From Parietaria judaica (Eukaryota; Streptophyta; Magnoliopsida; Rosales; Urticaceae), in the NCBI GenBank assembly GCA_954871525.1, contig OX940871.1:14352532-14416531 (forward strand): 64,000 nucleotides of DNA, written 5' to 3'. Each line of letters starts with the position of its first letter. Positions within the stretch are counted from its first letter, which is position 1. The translations under genes and the position numbers were made by a program. Below are positions 13,540 to 24,605 of the stretch, piece after piece. Below the pieces are notes generated by a model. It saw only the letters and a program-made list of their open reading frames with translations, was not told the DNA's origin and ran no database searches.

Positions 13540-16440
13540 CGTGTTAATCGTTGGGACAAGATTTTCAGATTGATATCGTTCCTTTTCAAAAAAAAAACTA
13601 ACATTATTTTGTTAGTACGACCCAAATGAAGGTCTCGACATTAAATTTGGCATCAAGAACGCATCGTACTTTCGCTCGTATGCACACTAAGTCTTTATTG
13701 TATCGGTTGTGTTTTTATCGCTTTCACAATGGCTTATTGAAACTACAAGATATTTCTTCGCCATTTACTTATTAATATAAGTAAAAGTGATACAATTAAA
13801 CGTAATTAGGGTGTCGAAAGTTTAGTTTTTGTTAAAAAACTCTTGTTATTATGGTTCTTTACCCTATAAGAGAAAAAAAAGACTAAGTTTTTTTGTCGAG
13901 CAAGTGTTAGTCGTTGCGACAAAATTTTAGGATCGATATCGTTCCTTTTCCAGAAAAACCTACGTTATTTTTATTAGTACGACCCAAATGAAGGTCTCGA
14001 CATTAAATTTGGCATCAAGAACGCATCGTACCATCGCTCGTACGAAAACTTTGTTTTTAACGTATCGGATATGTTTTTATCGCTTTCACAATGGCTTATT
14101 GAAACTAGAAGATATTTCTTCACCATTTACCTATTAATATAAGTAAAAGTGATACAGCTAAACGTTATTAGGGTGTGGAAAGTTTAACTTTTGTTAAAAA
14201 AATCTTTTTATTATGGTTCTATACCCTAAAAGAGGAAAAAGACTCAGTTTTTTTTGTCGAGCACATGTTAATCGTTGTGACAAGATTTTAGGATTGATAT
14301 CGTTCCTTTTCAAGAAAAAACTAACGTTATTTTTGTTAGTACGACCCAAATAAAGGTCTCGACATTAAATTTGGCATCAACAACGCATCGTACCATCGCT
14401 CGTATGGAAACTATGTTTTTAACGTATCGGTTGTGTTTTTATCGCTTTCACAATGGCTTATTGAAACTAGAAGATATTTCTTCGCCATTTACCTATTAAT
14501 ATAAGTAAAAGTGATACAACTAAATGTTATTAGGGTGTCGAAAGTTTAATTGTAGTTAAAAAAATCTTGTTATTATGGTTATTTACCCTAATAGAGGAAA
14601 AAGACTCAGTTTTTTTGTCGAGCACGTGTTAATCGTTGCGACAAGATTTTAGGATTGATATCATTCCTTTTCAAGAAAAAACTAACGTTATTTTTTTTAG
14701 TACGACCCAAATGAAGGTCTCGACATTAAATTTGGCATCAAGAACGCATCGTACTTTCGTTCGTATGCACACTAAGTTTTTATTGTATCGGTTGTGTGTT
14801 TAGCGCTTTCACAATGGCTTATTGAAACTAGAAGATATTTGTTCGCCATTTACCTATTAATATAAGTAAAAGTGATACAATTAAACGTAATTAGGGTGTC
14901 GAAAGTTTAATTTTTGTTAAAAAACTCTTGTTATTATGGTTCTTCACCCACTAAGAGAAAAAAAGACTCAGTTTTTTTGTCGAGCATGTGTTAGTCGTTG
15001 CGACAAAATTTTAGGATCCATATTGTTCCTTTTCAAGAAAAACCTAACGTTATTTTTATTAGTACGACCCAAATGAAGGTCTCGACAATAAATTTGGCAT
15101 CAAGAACGCATCGTACCATCGCTCGTATAGAAACTATGTTTTTAACGTATCGGTTGTGTTTTTATCGCTTTCACAATGGCTAATTGAAACTAGAAGATAT
15201 TTCTTCACCATTTACCTATTAATATAAGTAAAAGTGATATAGCTAAACGTTATTAGGGTGTGGAAAGTTTAACTTTTGTTAAAAAAAATCTTATTATTAT
15301 GGTTCTATACCCTAAAAGAGGAAAAAGACTCAGTTTTTTTGTCGACCACGTGTTAATCGTTGCGACAAGATTTTAGGATTGATATCGTTCCTTTTCAAGA
15401 AAAAACTAACGTTATTTTTGTTAGTACGACCCAAATGAAGGTCTCGACATTAAATTTGGCATCAAGAACGCATCGTACTTTCGTTCGTATGCACACTAAG
15501 TTTTTATTGTATCGGTTGTGTGTTTAGCGCTTTCACAATGGCTTATTGAAACTAGAAGATATTTGTTCGCCATTTACCTATTAATATAAGTAAAAGTGAT
15601 ACAATTAAACGTAATTAGGGTGTCGAAAGTTTAGTTTTTGTTAAAAAACTCTTGTTATTATGGTTCTTCACCCACTAAGAGAAAAAAAGACTCAGTCTTT
15701 TGTCGAGCAAGTGTTAGTCGTTGCGACAAAATTTTAGGATCCATATTGTTCCTTTTCAAGAAAAACCTAACGTTATTTTTATTAGTACGACCCAAATGAA
15801 GGTCTCGACAATAAATTTGGCATCAAGAACGCATCGTACCATCGCTCGTATGGAAACTATGTTTTTAACGTATCGGTTGTGTTTTTATCGCTTTCACAAT
15901 GGCTAATTGAAACTAGAAGATATTTCTTCACCATTTACCTATTAATATAAGTAAAAGTGATACAGCTAAACGTTATTAGGGTGTGGAAAGTTTAACTTTT
16001 GTTAAAAAAATCTTGTTATTATGGTTCTATACCCTAAAAGAGGAAAAAGACTCAGTTTTTTTGTCGACCACGTGTTAATCGTTGCGACAAGATTTTAGGA
16101 TTGATATCGTTCCTTTTCAAGAAAAAACTAACGTTATTTTTGTTAGTACGACCCAAATGAAGGTCTCGACATTAAATTTGGCATCAAGAACGCATCGTAC
16201 TTTCGTTCGTATGCACACTAAGTTTTTATTGTATCGGTTGTGTGTTTAGCGCTTTCACAATGGCTTATTGAAACTAGAAGATATTTGTTCGCCATTTACC
16301 TATTTATTTAAGTAAAAGTGATACAATTAAACGTAATTAGGGTGTCGAAAGTTTAGTTTTTGTTAAAAAACTCCTGTTATTATGGTTCTTCACCCACTAA
16401 GAGAAAAAAAGACTCAGTTTTTTTGTCGAGCAAGTGTTAG
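13540..16440 (+). repeat. A-B dimer higher-order repeat (~722 bp)
   Basis: Here A and B monomers largely alternate. A-type copies with GACAAAATTTTAGGATC start at 14998, 15721 and 16444, 723 bp apart. B-type copies with CTTTCGTTCGTATGCAC and GTGTGTTTAGCGC lie between them. This is a different register from the trimers and hexamers further left. Confidence 0.7.
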
Positions 16441-17403
16441 TCGTTGCGACAAAATTTTAGGATCGATATTTTATCTTTTCAAGAAAAACCTAACGTTATT
16501 TTTATTAGTACGACCCAAATGAAGGTCTTGACAATAAATTTGGCATCAAGAACGCATCGTACCATCGCTCGTATGGAAACTATGTTTTTAACGTATCGGT
16601 TGTGTTTTTATCGCTTTCATAATGGCTTATTGAAACTAGAAGATATTTCTTCGTCATTTACCTATTAATATAAGTAAAAGTGATACAACTAAACATTATT
16701 AGGGTGTCGAAAGTTTAATTTTAGTTAAAAAAATCGTGTTATTATGGTTCTTTACCCTAAAGGAGGAAAAAGACTCAGTTTTTTTTGTCGAGCACGTGTT
16801 AATCATTGCAACAGATTTTAGTATTGATATTGTTCGGTTTCAAGAAAAAACTAACGTTATTTTTTTTAGTACGACCCAAATGATGGTCTCGACATTAAAT
16901 TTGGCATCAAGAACGCATCGTACCATCGCTCGTATGGAAACTATGTTTTTGACGTATCGGTTGTGTTTTTATCGCTTTCACAATGGCTTATTGAAACTAG
17001 AAGATATTTCTTCACCATTTACCTATTAATATAAGTAAAAGTGATACAACTAAACATTATTAGGGTGTCAAAAGTTTAATTTTAGTTAAAAAACTCTTGT
17101 TATTATGGTTCTTTACCCTAAAAGAGGAAAAAGACTTAGTTTTTTTGTCGAGCACGTGTTAATCGTTGCGACAAGATTTTAGGATTGATATCGTTCCTTT
17201 TCAAGAAAAAACTAACGTTATTTTTTTTAGTACGACCCAAATGAAGGTCTCGACATTAAATTTGGCATCAAGAACGCATCGTACCATCGCTCGTATGGCA
17301 ACTATGTTTTTAACGTATCGGTTGTGTTTTTATCGCTTTCACAATGGCTTATCGAAACTAGAAGATATTTCTACGCCATTTACCTATTAATATAAGTAAA
17401 AGT

Positions 17404-17410
17404 GATACAA
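17404..17410. other. Satellite/CACTA microhomology junction
   Basis: The satellite reads AAGTGATACAA and then switches to GTTCTAATAATACT, which is the middle of the BED reading frame. Satellite (tGATACAAc) and unit (gGATACAAg) share the 7 bp GATACAA. The crossover therefore lies within these bases. The same junction, with one substitution, is at 57505-57511. Confidence 0.85.
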
Positions 17411-17739
17411 GTTCTAATAATACTATTGTCATATCCTCTGACGATACCGAGGAGTTTGAAATGCCTCCGAATCCAACTCTAAATCGGACATCTCGTGCCG
17501 GTGGGCCACGACCGACGAGGGGGCGTGGGCGTGGGCGTGGTAGCTTACCGTCTTTACTATGGGAAACAGATTTTCAAATGAGGCTCAAATGGAACAATGA
17601 GACTCAAACTCAAGATAGGTACACGAAATGCAAATGGTGCCGTCAAGAGATTCTCGCAATCGTTGAATGAGGCACAACTCATTTACGCCGACATGCCAAT
17701 CGTTGTCGTAGATATTTTGGTATTGATGACGAATTATGA
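17411..17739 (+). pseudogene. BED zinc-finger frame, 5'-truncated with nonsense codon
   Basis: The frame begins at the microhomology junction, equivalent to about residue 36 of the full protein. It runs through the acidic DDTEEFE stretch, the MPPNP segment at 17461 and the RGRG tract. It stops at 17668-17670, where CGA of the intact copies is TGA, a C-to-T change at a CpG. The stop falls after the Cys-x2-Cys pair but before the His and Cys that complete the finger. A second change turns the later GAGATTTAG into GATATTTTG. The copy therefore cannot encode a complete BED domain. The same nonsense change is in the duplicate at 57512. Confidence 0.85.
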
Positions 17740-17751
17740 TTTTAACTGTTG

Positions 17752-18012
17752 TAGTTTTATTAATATAATATTGAATTGTTGTGAGTTATTTTGTTATTTG
17801 AAAAAGTATTAAATGTAATGTTGAATTGTTGTGAGTGATTTTGTTGTTTTAAAACTATTAAATGTAATATTTAATTGTTGTAAGTGATTTTGTTGTTTTA
17901 AAATTATTAAATGTTTTGTTTAACTGTTGTAAGCGATTATGTTGTCTTAATATTAAATTTAATTTTGAATTGTTCGAAGTGATTTTGTTGTTTTAAAATT
18001 AATAAATGTAAT
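17752..18012 (+). repeat. 50-bp minisatellite after the BED frame
   Basis: Five degenerate copies of TTGAATTGTTGTGAGTGATT plus a TTTTAAAA-rich tail follow the stop codon, starting at about 17771, 17821, 17871, 17920 and 17965. Every unit has the same block, for example 21124-21380 and 26375-26640. It would lie in the 3' untranslated part of any transcript from the frame. Confidence 0.8.
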
Positions 18013-18025
18013 GAAGTATGATACT

Positions 18026-18840
18026 CGCCGCGGCACAATGTTAACAATGCTGTGGCATGACCTATTGAACCATGATTAATAACCGTAGTCGAACTCACGC
18101 CACGGCATATCAAAATCTATGCCTCGGCATTTTAACAATGGCCGCGGCAGAATCGTAGTAACGCCGCGGCGTTTAATGACTTACAGAGTTCATGCTCTCT
18201 GTATAATTTGAAACAACATATAGGCCTCGGCATGGTATCAGCAAGCCGTGGCTTTCTTGGCCATGCCAAGGCATGGGTATTATAATGCCGCGACTTACCT
18301 CGTCTGTTTACCAATGTACCCTCATAATTATGCAACTGCCGAGGCCTTTAGTAACAGTGTCGCGGCGAGTTGCATAATCAAGAGGGCAAATTTGTAAATT
18401 AAAATGAGGCCACGGCGTGTTCATTCAAATGCCGCGGCATGATAAGTAAATTTACAATGTAATTATTAGTTATCATCTTAATTGTAACACAATTTTAGTA
18501 AATTAAATTATCTCATTAATAAACTATTAAAATGTTGATAATTTTATTATAAAAAAAAACAAAATAATGCAATTAATAATCATAACTAAATAATCGTTTA
18601 AACAAAAAACACAGCATTGTACTATTAATTATATAATTTTTCAAACCAAAAACATAAAAATAAATATAATTACAGTTGAATTTTATGGGTTTAAAGTCTA
18701 GGGTAAAATTGAAAAAAATTAATTAACCACGCCGCGGCTTATTTTGTAGATGCCACGGCTCTATCTCAAACGTCGGATATATTCGTTGCAGAAACTGAAC
18801 ACGCCGCATCATGTATTATACCTGCCGCGGCTTTCTGTCG
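18026..18840. promoter_or_regulatory. TGCCGCGGCA-type palindrome clusters (truncated unit)
   Basis: A dense block (18026-18445) and a small block (18730-18835) contain many matches to TGCCGCGGCA and its relatives GCCACGGC, GCCGTGGC and GCCTCGGC. They are separated by AT-rich DNA without a gene. The core is self-complementary, so orientation is undefined. Density and position fit the subterminal binding repeats of CACTA elements. Equivalent blocks lie at about 19650-20465, 21392-22205, 23145-23955 and 24890-25695. The regulatory role is inferred. Confidence 0.55.
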
Positions 18841-18914
18841 CTGACACAAAAACGGCTAGTTTTTTTTTCACCCGAATTATTACCCCACAACGGTAATAAA
18901 CGGCTATATTCGTT

Positions 18915-19364
18915 ATGGATGATCCGTCTCGTTTCGGTTTGTCATCAGAATATCATCAGGGCTTATTTTTTGGGTTCGCCTCTTGCTCTTCCTCCGATGA
19001 TGATAGTTTTTCTATGGATACAAGTTCCAATAATACTATTGTCATATCCTCCGACGACACCGAGGAGTTTGAAATGCCTCCGAATCCAACTCTAAATCGG
19101 ATCTCTCGTGCCGGTGGGCCACGACCGACGAGGGGGCGTGGGCGTGGGCTTGGGCGTGGACGTGGTAGGCCACCGTCTTTACTATGGGAAACAGATTTTC
19201 AAATGAGGCTCAAATGGAACAATGAGACTCAAACTCAAGATAGGTACGCAAAATGCAAATGGTGCCGTCAAGAGATTCTCGCAATCGTTGAACGAGGCAC
19301 AACTCATTTACGCCGACATGCCAATCGTTGTCGTAGAGATTTAGGTATTGATGACGAATTATGA
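18915..19364 (+). CDS. BED-type zinc-finger protein, unit 1 (leaderless)
   Basis: The 149-codon frame begins MDDPSRFGLSSEYHQ. It has a Ser/Asp-rich N-terminal third, an Arg-Gly tract, then a C-terminal BED-like finger with an aromatic SLLWETDF lead-in, AKCKWC and GTTHLRRHANRC. Likely ligands are Cys-x2-Cys-x17-His-x3-Cys, the arrangement used by hAT-family transposases and their domesticated relatives to bind DNA. There is no hAT catalytic or dimerization region; the frame stops right after GIDDEL. This copy lacks about 125 bp of leader found upstream of the other full units, so its ATG lies only a few bases after the TATA-like CTATATT (18904). It is probably not expressed from that promoter. 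Its N-terminal half differs from the other copies while the finger is the same. Confidence 0.45.
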   Translation: MDDPSRFGLSSEYHQGLFFGFASCSSSDDDSFSMDTSSNNTIVISSDDTEEFEMPPNPTLNRISRAGGPRPTRGRGRGLGRGRGRPPSLLWETDFQMRLKWNNETQTQDRYAKCKWCRQEILAIVERGTTHLRRHANRCRRDLGIDDEL

Positions 19365-20526
19365 TTTTAATTGTTATAGTTTTATTAATATAATATTGAA
19401 TTGTTGTGAGTTATTTTGTTATTTGAAAAAGTATTAAATGTAATGTTGAATTGTTGTGAGTGATTTTGTTGTTTTAAAACTATTAAATGTAATATTTAAT
19501 TATTGTAAGTGATTTTGTTGTTTTAAAATTATTAAATGTTTTGTTTAACTGTTGTAAGCGATTATGTTGTTTTAATATTAAATTTAATTTTGAATTGTTC
19601 GAAGTGATTTTGTTGTTTTAAAATTAATAAATGTAATGAAGTTGATACTCGCCGCGGCACAATGTTTACAATGCCGTGGCATGACCTATTGAACCATGGG
19701 TAATAACCGTAGTCGAACTCACGCCACGGCATATCAAAATCTATGCCTCGGCATTTTAAGAATGGCCGCGGCAGAATCGCAGTAACGCCGCGGCGTTTAA
19801 TGACTTACAGAGTGCATGCTCTCTGTATAATTTGGAACAACATATAAGCCTCGGCATGGTATCAGCAAGCCGTGGCTTTCTTGGCCATGCCAAGGCATGG
19901 GTATTATAATGCCGCGACTTACCTCGTCTGTTTACTAATGTACCCTCATAATTATGCTACTCGCCGAGGCCTTTAGTGAACGTGCCGCGGCGAGTTGCAT
20001 AATCAAGAGGGAAAATTTGTAAATTAAAATGAATCCACGGCGTGTTCATTCAAATGCCGCGGCATGATAAGTAAATTTACAATGTATTTATTAGTTATCA
20101 TATTAATTGTAACACAATTTTAGTAAATTTAATTCTCTCATTAATAAACTATGAAAATGTTGATAATTTTATTATAAAAAAAAACAAAATAATGCAATTA
20201 ATAATCATAACTAAATAATCGTTCAAATAAAAAACACAACATTGTACTATTAATTATATAATTTTTCAAACCAAAAACATAAAAATAAATATAACTACAT
20301 TAATTTTATCGGTTTATAGTCTAGGGTAAAATTGTAAAAATTAATTAACTACGCCGCGGCTTTTTTTGTAGAAGCCACGGCTCTATCTCAAACGTCGGAT
20401 ATATCCGTTGCAGAAACTGAACACGCCGCGGCATGTGTTATACCTGCCACGGCTTTCTGTCGCTGACACAAAAACGGCTAGTTATTTTTTTCACCAGAAT
20501 TATTACACCACAACGGTAATAAACGG

Positions 20527-20662
20527 CTATATTTGTCAAAATAATGTTAAAAACGTTTAAATTCACACAAATCTTCTATTTAATTCTATACTTGCTCACA
20601 TTTTATTCTATTGTTCACCAAATTTATCCTTAGATTCAAAAATATCATCATTTTTCTTAGTT
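20527..20662 (+). promoter_or_regulatory. TATA-like element and leader of BED unit 2
   Basis: CTATATTT at 20527-20534 lies about 130 bp before the ATG. A pyrimidine-rich, ATG-poor leader follows and ends in TTTTTCTTAGTT before ATGG, which is a good plant start context. Units 3, 4 and 5 have the same layout (CTATATTT at 22272, 24023 and 25768). The pattern suits a core promoter plus a 5' untranslated region of about 100 nt. No expression evidence is available from sequence. Confidence 0.45.
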
Positions 20663-21109
20663 ATGGATGATCGTTCTCGTTTCGGTTTGTCATCGGAATA
20701 TCACCAAGTATTTTACGTGTTTTCCTCTTCCTCTTCCTCCAATGATGATAGTTTTTTGATGGAAACAAGTTCCAATAATACTAATGTCATCTCCTCCGAC
20801 GACACCGAGGAGTTTGAAATGCCTCCGAATCCAACTCTAAATCGGACCTCTCATGCCGCTGGGCCACGACCGACGAGGGGGCGTGGGCGTGGGCGTGGGC
20901 GTGGACATGGTAGGCCACCATCTTTACTATGGGAAACAGATTTTCAAATGAGGCTCAAATGGAACAATGAGACTCAAACTCAAGATAGGTACGCGAAATG
21001 CAAATGGTGCCGACAAGAGATTCTCGCAATCGTTGAACGAGGCACAACTCATTTACGTCGACATGCCAATCGTTGTCGTAGAGATTTAGGTATTGATGAC
21101 GAATTATGA
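20663..21109 (+). CDS. BED-type zinc-finger protein, unit 2
   Basis: This is the reference intact copy, 148 codons. Residues 1-52 are rich in Ser and acidic residues (SSSSSSNDDS, SSDDTEEFE). Residues 70-84 form an Arg-Gly tract encoded by GGGCGT hexamers. Residues 88-138 form the BED-like finger, with Trp90 and Phe94 as the aromatic lead-in, Cys113 and Cys116, then His134 and Cys138. BED fingers bind DNA in hAT transposases and in chromatin proteins. With no transposase core, this could be a stand-alone DNA-binding protein, a TNPA-like accessory factor, or merely a captured exon. The ATG is chosen for its context and the TATA-like leader. The tandem GC palindromes downstream would be natural targets, but that is speculation. 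Confidence 0.55.
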   Translation: MDDRSRFGLSSEYHQVFYVFSSSSSSNDDSFLMETSSNNTNVISSDDTEEFEMPPNPTLNRTSHAAGPRPTRGRGRGRGRGHGRPPSLLWETDFQMRLKWNNETQTQDRYAKCKWCRQEILAIVERGTTHLRRHANRCRRDLGIDDEL

Positions 21110-22407
21110 TTTTAATTGTTGTAGTTTTATTAATATAATATTGAATTGTTGTGAGTTATTTTGTTATTTGAAAAAGTATTAAATGTAATATTGAATTGTT
21201 GTGAGTGATTTTATTGTTTTAAAACTATTAAATGTAATATTTAATTATTGTAAGTGATTTTGTTGTTTTAAAATTATTAAATGTTTTGTTTAACTGTTGT
21301 AAGCGATTATGTTGTTTTAATATTAAATTTAATTTTGAATTGTTCGAAGTGATTTTGTTGTTTTAAAATTAATAAATGTAATGAAGTTGATACTCGCCGC
21401 GGCACAATGTTTACAATGCCGTGGCATGACCTATTGAACCATGAGCAATAACCGTAGTCGAACTCACGCCACGGCATATCAAAATCTATGCCTCGGCGTT
21501 TTAACAATGGCCGCGGCAGAATCGCAGTAACGCCGCGGCGTTTAATGACTTACAGAGTGCATGCTCTCTGTATAATTTGAAACAACATATAGGCCTCGGC
21601 ATGGTATCAGCAAGCCGTGGCTTTCTTGGCCATGCCAAGGCATGGGTATTATAATGCCGCGACTTACCTCGTCTGTTTACTAATGTACCCTCATAATTAT
21701 GCTACTCGCCGAGGCCTTTAGTGAACGTGCCGCGGCGAGTTGCATAATCAAGAGGGAAAATTTGTAAATTAAAATGAATCCACGGCGTGTTCATTCAAAT
21801 GCCGCGGCATGATAAGTAAATTTACAATGTATTTATTAGTTATCATATTATTTGTAACACAATTTTAGTAAATTTAATTCTCTCATTAATAAACTATGAA
21901 AATGTTGATAATTTTATTATAAAAAAAACAAAATAATGCAATTAATAATCATAACTAAATAATCGTTCAAATAAAAAACACAACATTGTACTATTAATTA
22001 TATAATTTTTCAAACCAAAAACATAAAAATAAATATAACTACATTAATTTTATCGGTTTATAGTCTAGGGTAAAATTGTAAAAATTAATTAACTACGCCG
22101 CGGCTTTTTTTTGTAGAAGCCACGGCTCTATCTCAAACGTCGGATATATCCGTTGCAGAAACTGAACACGCCGCGACATGTGTTATACCTGCCACGGCTT
22201 TCTGTCGCTGACACAAAAACGGCTAGTTATTTTTTTCACCCGAATTATTACACCACAACAGTAATAAACGGCTATATTTGTCAAAATAATGTTAAAAACG
22301 TTTAAATTCACACAAATCTTCTATTTAATTCTATACTTGCTCACATTTTATTCTATTGTTCACCAAATTTATCCTTAGATTCAAAAATATCATCATTTTT
22401 CTTAGTT

Positions 22408-22860
22408 ATGGATGATCGTTCTCGTTTCGGTTTGTCATCGGAATATCACCAAGTCTTTTACGTGTTTTCCTCTTCCTCTTCCTCCAATGATGATAGTTTT
22501 TTGATGGAAACAAGTTCCAATAATACTAATGTCATCTCCTCCGACGACACCGAGGAGTTTGAAATGCCTCCGAATCCAACTCTAAATCGGACCTCTCATG
22601 CCGCTGGGCCACGACCGACGAGGGGGCGTGGGCGTGGGCGTGGGCGTGGGCGTGGACATGGTAGGCCACCGTCTTTACTATGGGAAACAGATTTTCAAAT
22701 GAGGCTCAAATGGAACAATGAGACTCAAACTCAAGATCGGTACGCGAAATGCAAATGGTGCCGACAAGAGATTCTCGCAATCGTTGAACGAGGCACAACT
22801 CATTTACGTCGACATGCCAATCGTTGTCGTAGAGATTTAGGTATTGATGACGAATTATGA
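22408..22860 (+). CDS. BED-type zinc-finger protein, unit 3
   Basis: This open 150-codon copy has the same residues as unit 2 except for two extra residues in the Arg-Gly tract, caused by one additional hexamer repeat. The finger (AKCKWC to HANRC) is unchanged. The leader and TATA-like element are present. The unit body differs from unit 2 by scattered substitutions, including a CpG loss in one GC palindrome (CGCCGCGACAT at 22167). Confidence 0.55.
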   Translation: MDDRSRFGLSSEYHQVFYVFSSSSSSNDDSFLMETSSNNTNVISSDDTEEFEMPPNPTLNRTSHAAGPRPTRGRGRGRGRGRGHGRPPSLLWETDFQMRLKWNNETQTQDRYAKCKWCRQEILAIVERGTTHLRRHANRCRRDLGIDDEL

Positions 22861-24161
22861 TTTTAATTGTTGTAGTTTTATTAATATAATATTGAATTGT
22901 TGTGAGTTATTTTGTTATTTGAAAAAGTATTAAATGTAATGTTGAATTGTTGTGAGTGATTTTGTTGTTTTAAAACTATTAAATGTAATATTTAATTATT
23001 GTAAGTGATTTTGTTGTTTTAAAATTATTAAATGTTTTGTTTAACTGTTGTAAGCGATTATGTTGTTTTAATATTAAATTTAATTTTGAATTGTTCGAAG
23101 TGATTTTGTTGTTTTAAAATTAATAAATGTAATGAAGTTGATACTCGCCGCGGCACAATGTTTACAATGCCGTGGCATGACCTATTGAACCATGAATAAT
23201 AACCGTAGTCGAACTCACGCCACGGCATATCAAAATCTATGCCTCGGCGTTTTAACAATGGCCGCGGCAGAATCGTAGTAACGCCGCGGCGTTTAATGAC
23301 TTACAGAGTGCATGCTCTCTGTATAATTTGAAACAACATATAGGCCTCGGCATGGTATCAGCAAGCCGTGGCTTTCTTGGCCATGCCAAGGCATGGGTAT
23401 TATAATGCCGCGACTTACCTCGTCTGTTTACTAATGTACCCTCATAATTATGTAACTCGCCGAGGCCTTTAGTGAACGTGCCGCGGCGAGTTGCATAATC
23501 AAGAGGGCAAATTTGTAAATTAAAATGAAGCCACGGCGTGTTCATTCAAATGCCGCGGCATGATAAATAAATTTACAATGTATTTATTAGTTATCATATT
23601 ATTTGTAACACAATTTTAGTAAATTTATTTATCTCATTAATAAACTATGAAAATGTTGATAATTTTATTATAAAAAAAACAAAATAATGCAATTAATAAT
23701 CATAACTAAATAATCGTTCAAACAAAAAACACAACATTGTACTATTAATTATATAATTTTTCAAACCAAAAACATAAAAATAAATATAATTACAGTTAAT
23801 TTTATCGGTTTAAAGTCTAGGGTAAAATTGTAAAAATTAATTAACTACGCCGCGGCTTTTTTTGTAGAAGCCACGGCTCTATCTCAAACGTCGGATATAT
23901 CCGTTGCAGAAACTGAACACGCCGCGGCATGTGTTATACCTGCCACGGCTTTCTGTCGCTGACACAAAAATGGCTAGTTATTTTTTTCACCCGAATTATT
24001 ACACCACAACGGTAATAAACGGCTATATTTGTCAAAATAATGTTAAAAACGTTTAAATTCACACAAATCTTCTATTTAATTCTAAACTTGCTCACATTTT
24101 ATTCTATTGTTCACCAAATTTATCCTTAGATTCAAAAATATCATCATTTTTCTTAGTTGTG

Positions 24162-24605
24162 GATGATCGTTCTCGTTTCGGTTTGTCATCGGAATATCAC
24201 CAAGTCTTTTACGTGTTTTCCTCTTCCTCTTCCTCCAATGATGATAGTTTTTTGATGGAAACAAGTTCCAATAATACTAATGTCATCTCCTCCGAGGACA
24301 CCGAGGAGTTTGAAATGCCTCCGAATCCAACTCTAAATCGGACCTCTCATGCCGCTGGGCCACGACCGACGAGGGGGCGTGGGCGTGGGCGTGGGCGTGG
24401 ACATGGTAGGCCACCGTCTTTACTATGGGAAACAGATTTTCAAATGAGGCTCAAATGGAACAATGAGACTCAAACTCAAGATAGGTACGCGAAATGCAAA
24501 TGGTGCCGACAAGAGATTCTCGCAATCGTTGAACGAGGCACAACTCATTTACGTCGACATGCCAATCGTTGTCGTAGAGATTTAGGTATTGATGACGAAT
24601 TATGA
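24162..24605 (+). pseudogene. BED zinc-finger frame, unit 4, start codon lost
   Basis: The codon equivalent to the start is GTG (24159-24161) instead of ATG. The reading frame downstream is otherwise open to the normal GIDDEL end. The next in-frame ATG is at 24255, which would give a product lacking the first 32 residues but keeping the Arg-Gly tract and the whole finger. One Asp is changed to Glu in the SSDDTEE stretch. The leader and TATA-like element are present. It may still encode the shorter finger protein; I class it as impaired. Confidence 0.55.

Larger units (their letters stand above)
1..17410 (+). repeat. 361-bp satellite array, block 1
   Basis: About 48 head-to-tail monomers of roughly 361 bp fill this block without interruption. 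Landmarks such as TTGCGACAAGATTTTAGG recur at 914, 1274, 1637, 1999, 2360 and so on. Two monomer types are seen. Type A carries CCATCGCTCGTATGGAAACT followed by TTTTTAACGTATCGG. Type B carries CTTTCGCTCGTATGCACACT followed by TTTTTATTGTATCGG. Most monomers also hold a CACGTG core just before the TTGCGACAAG landmark. The length is close to two nucleosomes, as in many plant satellites. I cannot tell whether the locus is centromeric, pericentromeric or an interstitial knob. Confidence 0.97.
7036..23900 (+). repeat. Segmental duplication, copy 1
   Basis: This stretch reappears at about 49306-64000 in the same orientation. Shared private differences support a duplication rather than general satellite similarity. 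Examples are the three-base loss giving CGACCCAAAGAAGG (7130 and 49400), CGACAAGAATTCATGATCG (8137 and 50407) and the satellite-to-transposon junction (17404 and 57505). The offset is 42270 in the left part and about 40100 after the junction. The right boundary is approximate because the 1.75-kb units are themselves repeats. Confidence 0.88.

Noticed and set aside
1..17410. Functional centromere
   Set aside because: Satellite length and higher-order structure are compatible, but I see no decisive mark such as a CENP-B-like box, and only CENH3 ChIP could show it.
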